64,000 nucleotides of DNA from JBBRHQ01 sp963815645. GTDB taxonomy: Bacteria > Actinomycetota > Thermoleophilia > Solirubrobacterales > 70-9. The translations under genes and the position numbers were made by a program. Location: NCBI GenBank assembly GCA_963815645.1, contig CAWFHL010000002.1, positions 361,942-425,941 of the forward strand. Reading direction: 5' to 3'. Shown piece after piece: positions 52,933 to 59,715 of this stretch. Within the stretch, counting starts at the first letter, position 1; every line of letters begins with the position of its first letter. The notes below the pieces were generated by a model. That model saw only the letters and a program-made list of their open reading frames with translations, ran no database searches and was not told the DNA's origin.

Positions 52933-53274
52933 GTGAGACTGAGTCGGAAGGCAATCCTGGGAGCGATCGGCTCCTGCGCCCTCCTGATGCCGGCGGCGTC
53001 GGCGGCCGCCAAGACGCCGACCCCAACCAGCATCCGGCGACACGGCGGGGATCGTCGACGACTAACACTCCCCGCAGCGTGCCCCGCTTCGTGCCCGCGT
53101 TCGAGCTCGTCATCGATGGCGAAAGCCCCCAGCCCTTTCTCCGCCAGATGGAGAAGTCGGGGGCAGTCAGGGTGCTCGGGCCGCAGATCGACGGCAATCA
53201 CCACAACGCCCCCGGCGCCATGCGGATGGTGGTGCGAGTCGAGGCGGCCTCGGTGGCCGCGGCACGCCAGCTGA
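52933..53274 (+). CDS. doubtful short exported ORF
   Basis: The first ~30 codons encode a convincing signal-peptide sequence (AILGAIGSCALLMPAASAAA) but the rest turns Arg/Ser-rich and overlaps the better-looking ORF at 53079 in another frame. It may be the 5' remnant of a secreted-protein gene joined to unrelated sequence, or the two ORFs may be one gene split by an indel. Confidence 0.25.
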   Translation: MRLSRKAILGAIGSCALLMPAASAAAKTPTPTSIRRHGGDRRRLTLPAACPASCPRSSSSSMAKAPSPFSARWRSRGQSGCSGRRSTAITTTPPAPCGWWCESRRPRWPRHAS

Positions 53275-53336
53275 TCGAGGGCTACCTCCCCGCGGATCAG
53301 GGCTTCAAAGTGAAGCCGGTGATCCGCGGGACCTGA
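53079..53336 (+). CDS. small protein of unknown function
   Basis: 85 residues from GTG: FVPAFELVIDGESPQPFLRQ, GAVRVLGPQIDGNHHNAPGA, MRMVVRVEAASVAAARQLIE. Composition and strand/helix alternation look like a small alpha-beta fold with real coding character. It is convergent with the next gene. I do not recognise the family. Confidence 0.55.
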   Translation: MPRFVPAFELVIDGESPQPFLRQMEKSGAVRVLGPQIDGNHHNAPGAMRMVVRVEAASVAAARQLIEGYLPADQGFKVKPVIRGT

Positions 53337-53355
53337 GGACGACGCGGGAGCCTCC

Positions 53356-53640
53356 TCAGGCCTCCCGCTCGAGCTTGATCTCGCAGAGGTCGACCGATGC
53401 GCGGGTGCCGGGGGTATCCGAGCCGTCCATCTGCTCGAGCGCCGCACTTCCTGTCCGCAGGTCCTCCTCGGTCTCGAAGAAGCCAACGAAGACGGCTGTC
53501 GATTGAGCCTCGTCGACCAGCAGCTTCATCCCCGTGGCGGGCACCCCGGGTGGCGGCCCGTCCTCCTGCTCGACCCGGGCGACGATCTCCGCGATCCGCT
53601 CCGGGTTGACGTCGGTGAACCGCACGACTCGTGCATGCAT
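53356..53640 (-). CDS. small ABM-like (dimeric alpha/beta-barrel) protein
   Basis: 94 residues: MHARVVRFTDVNPERIAEIV, GMKLLVDEAQSTAVFVGFFE, TEEDLRTGSAALEQMDGSD, ending in an acidic strand. The beta-alpha-beta-beta-alpha-beta order fits the antibiotic-monooxygenase-like dimeric barrel often used by small stress or heme proteins. The assignment is by fold pattern, not by a catalytic motif. An upstream GGAGGACTC matches a ribosome binding site. Confidence 0.6.
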   Translation of the reverse strand: MHARVVRFTDVNPERIAEIVARVEQEDGPPPGVPATGMKLLVDEAQSTAVFVGFFETEEDLRTGSAALEQMDGSDTPGTRASVDLCEIKLEREA

Positions 53641-53686
53641 GGAGTCCTCCTCGCTCGGGTGCCTCGATCCTAGCCGGGAGTGAGGG

Positions 53687-53890
53687 CTAGGGGGAGACCC
53701 CGGCGGCCTCGAGGGCCTCCGCCCGCTCCTTGATGCTCTCGAGCCTGATCACCCGGCCCCCGCACAGGGTCCAGAGCTGGAAGCAGCGCGTCTCCGCGCC
53801 GATGCCGCTCGCCTTACCCGTGGCCTTCTGGAGTACCGCGACGAGCACGCTGTCCCCGGCGTCGACGGAGAACCGCCGCCCAGAACACCA
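53687..53890 (-). pseudogene. 3' part of an NTF2-like gene, 5' end lost
   Basis: The minus strand encodes FSVDAGDSVLVAVLQKATGK, then RCFQLWTLCGGRVIRLESIK and ends ERAEALEAAGVSP, the C-terminal half of the family at 50374, 54377 and 55665. No N-terminal half precedes it: at about 53890 the sequence switches to the equally truncated DUF6636-like relic on the other strand. Confidence 0.75.
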
Positions 53891-53892
53891 GC

Positions 53893-54223
53893 GATCTTCC
53901 ACTCTCCTAGCGGCAACATCGGCTGCGCGATGGCGACTGACGGCGCGCGCTGCGACATTGCCGACCACACATGGCAGGCGCCACCAAAGCCTGAATCGTT
54001 CCCGACCGATTGGGGCAACGGCATTAGCATCGGCCCAAACGGCACGGCTCAGTTCGTGTGCGCGGGCGACACCGTTCTCGGCGCTGGGTTCGTTCTGAGA
54101 TATGGCAAGTTCGTCAGGCTGGGTCGCTTTGCATGCAGGAGTCGAACCGACGGCGTGCGCTGCGTGAACCAGAGCACCAGCCACGGCTTCCTCATCTCGC
54201 GCGAGAGAGTTCAGCGCTTCTAG
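53893..54223 (+). pseudogene. DUF6636-like secreted protein, 5' truncated
   Basis: Open frame FHSPSGNIGCAMATDGARCD, then WQAPPKPESFPTDWGNGIS, IGPNGTAQFVCAGDTVLGAG and LGRFACRSRTDGVRCVNQST, ending in a natural-looking stop. The paired cysteines and the SPSGNIGC opening match the small secreted DUF6636-type domain. There is no signal peptide and no start codon before FHSPSG; the first ATG (53930) is inside the domain. The gene was cut at the same point as the opposite-strand relic. Confidence 0.65.
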
Positions 54224-54376
54224 CCCTACGAGCTTCTTCTTGCCCGACGAAGGGGTCCTGAGGGTCAGGCGCTAATCGGAACAGGCGTCGGCGGCTCAAA
54301 ACAAGGATCGGCGCAGGCTCTCGTCTGGGGACAGCCGGCGGCGCGACTGGAACCGCTCCACATTCTGCGAGGCAGC

Positions 54377-54772
54377 CTACTCCGACAGCCCGGCGGCTTC
54401 GAGTGCATCGTCCTCGGTCGCACAGTTGCGCCACCAGACGCACTTCCCGCCCCGCCACCGGATTGCATGCCAGAACGGATCGATCAGCGGCGTCGCGCTA
54501 CCAGCCCCATGTCCCCAACCGCGAGTGTGGGCAAGCGTCACGTCTCCGAGGTCATGCAGTTCCTCAATCTCGACAGAGTAGTCGGGAAAGGCACCGAGAA
54601 AGTTGTCCCACCAGCGCCGCAGTCCCTCCTGCCCCTGGTAAGCCCCCTCCATGGCGACCAGCCGCGACTCCACCTCCACTTCAGCGTCAGTCATCGCCAA
54701 GAAGGCGTCCCAGTCGTGCCGATTGAAGGCCTCATACATAGCCAGCGTCAGCTCCACGTTCTCCTGCGACAT
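54377..54772 (-). CDS. NTF2-like (SnoaL-type) protein, copy B
   Basis: 131 residues: MSQENVELTLAMYEAFNRHD, WDAFLAMTDAEVEVESRL, GLRRWWDNFLGAFPDYSVEI, ending EDDALEAAGLSE. Clear SnoaL/NTF2-like fold; the central part differs strongly from copies A and C while both ends are kept. After the stop, GCCTCGCAGAATGTGGAG looks like a worn MSQNVE start, another relic of tandem copies. Ligand unknown. Confidence 0.85.
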   Translation of the reverse strand: MSQENVELTLAMYEAFNRHDWDAFLAMTDAEVEVESRLVAMEGAYQGQEGLRRWWDNFLGAFPDYSVEIEELHDLGDVTLAHTRGWGHGAGSATPLIDPFWHAIRWRGGKCVWWRNCATEDDALEAAGLSE

Positions 54773-54789
54773 CGCCTGCGCAGTATCGC
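54773..54789 (-). promoter_or_regulatory. conserved element before NTF2-like copy B
   Basis: GCGATACTGCGCAGGCG directly before the ATG, identical to copy A over 15 bases. It has the same possible -10 hexamer GATACT placed for a leaderless transcript. Confidence 0.45.
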
Positions 54790-55211
54790 TCAGGATCTGG
54801 CCAGGTCGTCCCGGAGAGCGCCCACCGGCCGTAATGGACTCCTAAGTCCCGTAGATATATGGGGACCCATGGCGCCGCGCCGCTGAAGATAGGGGTGGCC
54901 GGGGAATAGCCCGCGGGAAACGCTGCGGGACATAACTGCAGCATGCCTATAAACGGCTTTGCAGGCTCCGGGGTCTAGTTCCGCCCGGTGCTCTCAGGTG
55001 CGCTGAGGTGCGCTCAGTTACGGCCGAATGTGTTCAGCTGGGGCACGGTTCGGGACACGGTTTCGGCGTAACGCTTCGCATGGGCGCGGGCGAGGCCGAG
55101 ACGCGGATCGACAAGACGCGCGCAACGATGTCGGAATGTCGCCGAAGCCAAGAGGCCAGGTGGCGGAGGTTTACGAGAGGATGGGCGACCGCATCCAACC
55201 AAGGAGGACAA
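54790..55211. other. intergenic region with attachment-like core
   Basis: About 420 bases without a convincing gene. It contains the 17-base copy of the tRNA-Cys anticodon-arm sequence at 54950-54966, an AT-richer patch (GTAGATATATGGGG near 54850) and a direct repeat GGTGCGCT(G/C)A near 55000. The perfect AAGGAGG before 55212 belongs to the next gene. Confidence 0.5.
54950..54966 (-). repeat. attachment-core-like repeat (matches tRNA-Cys anticodon arm)
   Basis: TAAACGGCTTTGCAGGC, identical to 56655-56671 within the tRNA-Cys 3' half and in the same orientation. Only the 17-base core is shared; the T-arm and acceptor are absent. A match of this length by chance in the window is very unlikely. 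Confidence 0.65.
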
Positions 55212-55550
55212 ATGGCCGCCGTAGCTTTCGCCCTTCCGATCGTTTCCGGCAAGGAGGAGATGGACCGGGACGCATTCGAGGAGATGAGCGGCTCACGTCG
55301 CGAGGAGTACGAGAATGCTCGCCGGGCCGCGGGGATAAAGCGGGAAGCGGTTTGGCACCAGGAAACGCCGCAGGGAACGCTCGCGGTCGTCTACCTGGAG
55401 GCTGAGGACGTTGGTGCTGCGATGCAGGCGATCGGCACCTCAGAGGCGCCATTCGATCGCTGGTTTCGTAACACGATGGAGCAGGTGCACGGCATCGACC
55501 TCGCTGAGTCCGCCCCTCCGCCCCAGCTGATCATGGACGCCACCTTCTAG
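55212..55550 (+). CDS. small protein, DUF6176-like
   Basis: 112 residues: MAAVAFALPIVSGKEEMDRD, REEYENARRAAGIKREAVWH, QETPQGTLAVVYLEAEDVGA, FDRWFRNTMEQVHGIDLA. The ATG is preceded at good distance by AAGGAGG. The ferredoxin-like/dimeric barrel pattern and the phrase around VWHQETPQGT agree with small DUF6176-type proteins. Function unknown. It lies between the two attachment-core copies. Confidence 0.75.
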   Translation: MAAVAFALPIVSGKEEMDRDAFEEMSGSRREEYENARRAAGIKREAVWHQETPQGTLAVVYLEAEDVGAAMQAIGTSEAPFDRWFRNTMEQVHGIDLAESAPPPQLIMDATF

Positions 55551-55647
55551 CCGCGATGACCGCAGATTCCGGTACCGAGTCACCACCGGGCACGGCTGCC
55601 GAGCCCACTCAAATCCGGGGGACGCCGGCGTTGAATTGGGCTGAGGG

Positions 55648-55664
55648 GAGATACTGCCCCGGCG
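55648..55664 (+). promoter_or_regulatory. element before NTF2-like copy C, related to copies A and B
   Basis: GAGATACTGCCCCGGCG lies directly before the ATG and differs from copies A/B at only a few positions, keeping GATACTGC and GGCG. Confidence 0.4.
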
Positions 55665-56054
55665 ATGTCGCAGGAGAACATCGTGATCATGAGACGCGGC
55701 TACGAGCGCTGGAGGGCCACCGGTGAGATCCGCGCCCATCCCGATTTCGTCTGGGATGTGTCCAAACTTGGCTGGCCTGAGCAGCAAATCTACTCCGGAG
55801 CCGAGGGCGCGAACCAGTTCAACGCCGAGTGGGCGGATGCGTGGGATGGCTGGGAGATCGAGGTCGAGGAGTACATCGACGCCGGGGAGCGCGTCATCGT
55901 CATCGTCAACCAGGGGGGGCGTTCGAAGGCCACGGGAATTCCTGTCGATATGCGCTTCGCTCAGGTGTGGTCGTTCCGGGACGGACAGGCGATCAGGATG
56001 CAGATGTACTCGAGCGTGGACGAGGCCCTCGAAGCTGCTGGGCTGTCGGAGTAG
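55665..56054 (+). CDS. NTF2-like (SnoaL-type) protein, copy C
   Basis: 129 residues: MSQENIVIMRRGYERWRATG, HPDFVWDVSKLGWPEQQIYS, YIDAGERVIVIVNQGGRSKA, MRFAQVWSFRDGQAIRMQMY, ending SSVDEALEAAGLSE. This is the best match to the usual family pattern (D-x-W, GxExx, RxxQVWxxRDGxxxR). It is on the opposite strand from copies A and B. Ligand unknown. Confidence 0.87.
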   Translation: MSQENIVIMRRGYERWRATGEIRAHPDFVWDVSKLGWPEQQIYSGAEGANQFNAEWADAWDGWEIEVEEYIDAGERVIVIVNQGGRSKATGIPVDMRFAQVWSFRDGQAIRMQMYSSVDEALEAAGLSE

Positions 56055-56211
56055 CGCAGGGTTACGGCCAGGACTGGCTTTGGCGTATGAGCTTCAACTC
56101 GTTCGCCGCAAGCGCAGCACCTAGGACGTTGACTTGGGCCTGGCCTGGAACTGAGTGGGACATCCTCTTGGTGTTCTCGTATCTCGATCATCGCGGAATA
56201 CGATTGCCGAA

Positions 56212-56478
56212 ATGACGCTCTACGTCTGTTGGGGCACCTTCCGCACCGACCGAGGCCACCATTGCGGCGACGCAAACAAGGCGCTGAGCGAAGCTGGTCA
56301 CGACCCAACCGTGGTCAAGACCGGAGGCTGCTTCCGCACCGATCCGCTATTCCCTGGCAGGCGGGATGTGAAGCGGATGACAGGTAACTACAAGGTCCCG
56401 ACGCTCGTGCTCGATGACGGCACCATCGTTGACGGGACCGCCAACATCATCGAGTGGGCCCAGGCCAATCTGGAATAG
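56212..56478 (+). CDS. glutaredoxin/GST-N-terminal-like thioredoxin-fold protein
   Basis: 88 residues: MTLYVCWGTFRTDRGHHCGD, ALSEAGHDPTVVKTGGCFRT and the cis-Pro block GNYKVPTLVLDDGTIVDGTA. The fold pattern is glutaredoxin-like, but the usual CxxC is replaced by a lone Cys early in the chain (VCWG) with a CGD nine residues later, so redox chemistry may differ. It ends TANIIEWAQANLE, as in small GST-N proteins. Confidence 0.75.
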   Translation: MTLYVCWGTFRTDRGHHCGDANKALSEAGHDPTVVKTGGCFRTDPLFPGRRDVKRMTGNYKVPTLVLDDGTIVDGTANIIEWAQANLE

Positions 56479-56820
56479 AGGGCAGCCTGGGACACCTTCT
56501 CGGAGCGTTCGTGTCTCGATCACCTGTTCCCCTGGGCGCGGGATTGGCACCCGATTGGTACCCATTAGCCGGTGACGGCTCGCCACCCGGAGGGCCGGAT
56601 TCTCCTTGATAACGGGGATTCTCGAGGAAGGCGCCTACCGGAGTCGAACCGGTGTAAACGGCTTTGCAGGCCGCTGGCAGGGGGCCGTTTTTCGCTTGCT
56701 AAAGCCAAATTCCTCGACCGTGCGCCAGCCGATGCGCCAGTGAGGGCAATCGAGCGGGGAGAATTCGGCGCCACGGGAGACCTCGACGGAGATCAGTTCG
56801 AAACGACAAGCGGCCGAACT
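56479..56820. other. intergenic region carrying the element end
   Basis: About 340 bases between the glutaredoxin-like gene and the DUF2442 gene. It contains the tRNA-Cys 3' half (56629-56675), followed by GGGGGCCGTTTTT at 56682-56694. No convincing coding frame is present. Confidence 0.5.
56629..56675 (-). pseudogene. 3' half of tRNA-Cys (GCA): attachment site of the integrative element
   Basis: The minus strand reads CTGCAAAGCCGTTTAC, ACCGGTTCGACTCCGGT, AGGCGCC, T. That is the anticodon loop (GCA), anticodon 3' stem, T-arm, acceptor 3' strand and the U73 discriminator typical of tRNA-Cys. The D-arm and the acceptor 5' strand GGCGCC are missing: upstream bases diverge at the anticodon stem. 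Such 3' tRNA duplications mark att sites of tyrosine-recombinase elements. Confidence 0.8.
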
Positions 56821-57099
56821 TCAGACCGCAACGTCCTGCTCCGGCCATACGCCGGTGCGGACCCGCTCGTAGAGCGTGTCAGGCGCCAGATCGGCGCCCC
56901 CGGGCCAGACGACCGTGCCGGTCTCGGCGTCGACCCTGACCCTTGCGAACCCCTCGGGAGTGCAAGCGGCCGCGAACACCGGTCCGTGCATGCGATCCAG
57001 CACATCGACTTCGCCTTTCAGACCATCGGCGAAGGTAAGACGAAGCACACCGTGGCGAACGACAGCGGCCTCGGTTATGTCAGGGGTCAATCCATTCAT
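56821..57099 (-). CDS. DUF2442-family protein
   Basis: 92 residues: VVRHGVLRLTFADGLKGEVD, VFAAACTPEGFARVRVDAET and TVVWPGGADLAPDTLYERV, a clear DUF2442 pattern. It overlaps the DUF4160 gene by 4 bases. The pair occurs widely on mobile elements and has been suggested as a toxin-antitoxin-like module, without firm proof of which partner does what. Confidence 0.88.
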   Translation of the reverse strand: MNGLTPDITEAAVVRHGVLRLTFADGLKGEVDVLDRMHGPVFAAACTPEGFARVRVDAETGTVVWPGGADLAPDTLYERVRTGVWPEQDVAV

Positions 57100-57356
57100 C
57101 GGAGTGGCTCGATCGGCTTAAGTGTCTCACCGTCCCTCGCCCGGCGCCAGTTCTCGCTGAGCTCGTCTTGATGCAACTCCGCCCAGGCGAGCACAAAGCG
57201 CAGCTGCCGGCGTCCCAGGTTGCTGTCTAGGACTTCAAGAGTGTCGATGCGAATCTTCGCGCTTCCCTCGCCATGGCGTGCATGAAAGTGCGGAAATCCG
57301 TGGTCGTCGAAGAACATCGCGATTGAAATCCCGAAGAAGCGGCTGATCGTTGGCAC
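57096..57356 (-). CDS. DUF4160-family protein
   Basis: About 86 residues from GTG 57356: VPTISRFFGISIAMFFDDHG, FPHFHARHGEGSAKIRIDTL, ending ENWRRARDGETLKPIEPL. HGFPHFHARHGE is the DUF4160 hallmark. It precedes and overlaps DUF2442. It sits between the integrase and the att site, a usual place for element cargo. An in-frame upstream start at 57422 would add poorly composed residues. Confidence 0.88.
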   Translation of the reverse strand: MPTISRFFGISIAMFFDDHGFPHFHARHGEGSAKIRIDTLEVLDSNLGRRQLRFVLAWAELHQDELSENWRRARDGETLKPIEPLR

Positions 57357-57456
57357 TCGGCCAATACTGGCGCCAAGCGCGGTCGGGACTCGATCCGGTC
57401 TTCGCACCTCGGCCCGTTGCACTCCCGAATGGTTCAGGCTCCGCGTGTTCAGCTAT

Positions 57457-58632
57457 TCAGACCGACCCGACAGCGGCGCGTCTAGCCTGGCTGCTGGCCC
57501 GCTCCAGATATGCATCGAGCATCCCCGCGGCCTCGCGCTCCGAGCCCGGCATCAGGTGGCCATAGAGGTCGAAGGTGACCTTGATCGACGAGTGCCCCAT
57601 GAACTGCGAGAGGGCCTTGGCGTTGACGCCGGCGGCGATCATGAACGACGCATAGGTGTGCCTCGCCTGGTGCAGACGCAGTCGCTCGCTGATTCCGGCA
57701 GCCTTCCAGGCCGCATCCGCACGCCGGTAGAGCGTCGCGGCGTGAAACGGGTCCTCCTCCCCGCTCCCGAGCACAAGGTCGCGGTCGGCGGCAGTTGGGT
57801 TCTCCAGTCGGCGGTCGAGAATCAGCTCACGAAGGGCGGCGGGCATCGGCACCCTGCGGCGCGATGTGTGTGTCTTGGGCTCAATCGGGCCGGCGTTGGG
57901 ATCCCAGGACTCTCGAACCTCGATCGTGCCGCCGGCGACATCGACGGCGCCCCATCGAAGCGCCCGCAGCTCTCCGTAGCGAAGGCCTGCATAGAGCGCC
58001 GTCGCCCAGATCGGGCGATCCTCCGCCGACAGCACAGCGAGCAGCTGCGCGGCGACATCGGGGGCGGCGATCTCGACTCGCCGCGGGCGCGGGGCGGGAA
58101 GCTCGAGATCGCGGGTCGGATTGACCGGCAGCCCGCCGCGGGACTTTGCGCGCCGGTAGATCGCCTGCAGCGGTTTGATCGTGTTTCGGAGCGTCGAGGC
58201 TGGGTGTCCCTCAGCTTGCCAGCGGTCGACCAAGACCTGCAGGTCCGTGCTCGTGACCGCGCTCAGCTTCTCGCCGCCGATGAGCGGAAGCACCCGTTCC
58301 TCGAGCGCATGCCGATAACCGCGCAGAGTCGAAGGCTTGTATGCGTGCCCCGACCTCGTGCGGATCTCGCCGGCCTCAGCGCCAGCGAGCCACGCTTCAG
58401 CGACTTCTCGGAAGGTCTGCCGGGTCGGCGCCCGCAGCGCGCCCTGGTCGATCTGGCGCTTTGCGTCCGCCCGCCAGGAGCGGGCCTCGGCGAAGTTCAA
58501 GAACGTGCGGCGAAGCTTTCTGCGGTCCCGGGGCGAGTAGACCCACGCCTCGTAGCCAGCCCGGCAGTTGCACTCGCGCCCAGCCTTGGACCGGCAGCCC
58601 TTCGCGTGTCGCTTCACGATGCCCGCTGCCAT
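57457..58632 (-). CDS. tyrosine recombinase/integrase
   Basis: About 391 residues from MAAGIVKRHAKGCRSKAGRE. The N-terminus has a cysteine cluster (CRSKAGRECNCRAGYEAWVY) typical of actinobacterial phage-type integrases, then a SAM-like core-binding domain (TFREVAEAWLAGAEAGEIRT) and the catalytic domain: Arg in YAGLRYGELRALRW, HQARHTYASF (H-x-x-R), and the second His plus Tyr nucleophile in MGHSSIKVTFDLYGHL. It should integrate and excise the element at the tRNA-Cys site about 0.8 kb away. Confidence 0.95.
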   Translation of the reverse strand: MAAGIVKRHAKGCRSKAGRECNCRAGYEAWVYSPRDRRKLRRTFLNFAEARSWRADAKRQIDQGALRAPTRQTFREVAEAWLAGAEAGEIRTRSGHAYKPSTLRGYRHALEERVLPLIGGEKLSAVTSTDLQVLVDRWQAEGHPASTLRNTIKPLQAIYRRAKSRGGLPVNPTRDLELPAPRPRRVEIAAPDVAAQLLAVLSAEDRPIWATALYAGLRYGELRALRWGAVDVAGGTIEVRESWDPNAGPIEPKTHTSRRRVPMPAALRELILDRRLENPTAADRDLVLGSGEEDPFHAATLYRRADAAWKAAGISERLRLHQARHTYASFMIAAGVNAKALSQFMGHSSIKVTFDLYGHLMPGSEREAAGMLDAYLERASSQARRAAVGSV

Positions 58633-58687
58633 CGGCGCTCCTCCATTCGGTCTCTGATCTGGTCCTTGCACGCCGAGGGTACGGCGG

Positions 58688-58981
58688 TCAGCGGACCATC
58701 CCGTCCAGGGTGAACGAGGCGTTCTCCTCTGACCAACGCTCCAACTCGCGCAGAGGGATAAGCCGCATGCGGCCCCGCCTGATGAGTCGAATCTCCGGCT
58801 GAACGTAGCGCTCGAACGAGTCGATGCTCATGCCGAGACAGTTGGCCGCCTCGGCCCGAGTGAGTGCCACAGGTGGCACATGGCGCTTTCCAGCGTTAAT
58901 GGCGGTACGGCTGCGAACTGGTCGGTGTCGAGGGATCTTGCGCCCCCGCGACGCGATCGTCTTTGAATCGTTTTCGGCCAT
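58688..58981 (-). CDS. helix-turn-helix protein, likely excisionase/regulator
   Basis: 97 residues from MAENDSKTIASRGRKIPRHR. The C-terminal part (VALTRAEAANCLGMSIDSFE, RYVQPEIRLIRRGRMRLIPL, RELERWSEENA) is a MerR/excisionase-type winged helix domain. The first 45 residues are basic. Its position directly upstream of the integrase, same strand, fits a recombination directionality factor. I start at ATG 58981; a longer frame exists but begins inside the neighbouring gene. Confidence 0.82.
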   Translation of the reverse strand: MAENDSKTIASRGRKIPRHRPVRSRTAINAGKRHVPPVALTRAEAANCLGMSIDSFERYVQPEIRLIRRGRMRLIPLRELERWSEENASFTLDGMVR

Positions 58982-59073
58982 CGGGCTACTGCCTCTGTCC
59001 CTTATGTCGATCGGTTGCCTCGATCGCGCCAAACATGGGTCTTTAGTAGTGGAACCGTGAAATGCCGTCGAGC

Positions 59074-59619
59074 TCATTCCCGAAGTGCCGCCCGCCCTTC
59101 GGCCAGGCATCGATTCACCTTTGTATGTGACCAACCCGTCGCCTCGCAGATCTCGGCGTAGCTGAGACCGGCGCCGAACAGCCCCAGCGCGCGGCGCTGG
59201 TCGGCCTTAAGCGCGGCGAGCATTTGACGGCGCTCGTCGATCTCCTCGCTGCGCAATGCCTTCTCTTCAGGATCAGGCACGCCACTCGCCAGCCCCTCGA
59301 TCCAAGGTTGCTCAGACTCGGCCGAGCCGTTGGGGGTATCGAGACTTACGACACGCCGCCGGGAGACCTTGCGCCGAAATGCCCACGCCTCGCGCTTGAC
59401 AGTTGTGTAGAGCCAGGCGAGCGGCTCCCAGTCGCCGCGGTAGCGCTCGATGAAGCGCAGGTAGGCCGTCTGCAGAACATCGTCGACGTCCTCGGGTAGC
59501 TCGGCGTGCTTGCGCGCCTGCTGGCGCAGCAGATGCTCTGATCGGGCGAGAAGTTCGCAAAGCAGTCTTGTGTTTCGCTCGCGGTCGACAGATTCGCGTG
59601 ACCTCGGCTGGGCGTCCAT
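59074..59619 (-). CDS. sigma-70 family RNA polymerase sigma factor (ECF-like)
   Basis: About 181 residues from MDAQPRSRESVDRERNTRLL. Region 2 is ELPEDVDDVLQTAYLRFIER followed by EPLAWLYTTVKREAWAFRRK; region 4 is a helix-turn-helix at GLSYAEICEATGWSHTKVNR. There is no anti-sigma gene beside it. Lying between the relaxase and the excisionase genes on one strand, it probably drives element genes, but the promoters it reads are unknown. Confidence 0.88.
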   Translation of the reverse strand: MDAQPRSRESVDRERNTRLLCELLARSEHLLRQQARKHAELPEDVDDVLQTAYLRFIERYRGDWEPLAWLYTTVKREAWAFRRKVSRRRVVSLDTPNGSAESEQPWIEGLASGVPDPEEKALRSEEIDERRQMLAALKADQRRALGLFGAGLSYAEICEATGWSHTKVNRCLAEGRAALRE

Positions 59620-59715
59620 GGGGCGGCCAACCGCACGGCAAAGCCGTGCCAAGATCGGCCGCCCGACGTCCAGCCGATGAACGCCGGATGGATTGCGAGC
59701 GAAACGACTCGCAGC

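Noticed and set aside
56676..56740. Search for the 5' half of tRNA-Cys beside the 3' half
   Set aside because: No GGCGCC acceptor strand or D-arm upstream; pairing stops at the anticodon stem, so it is not a complete tRNA gene.
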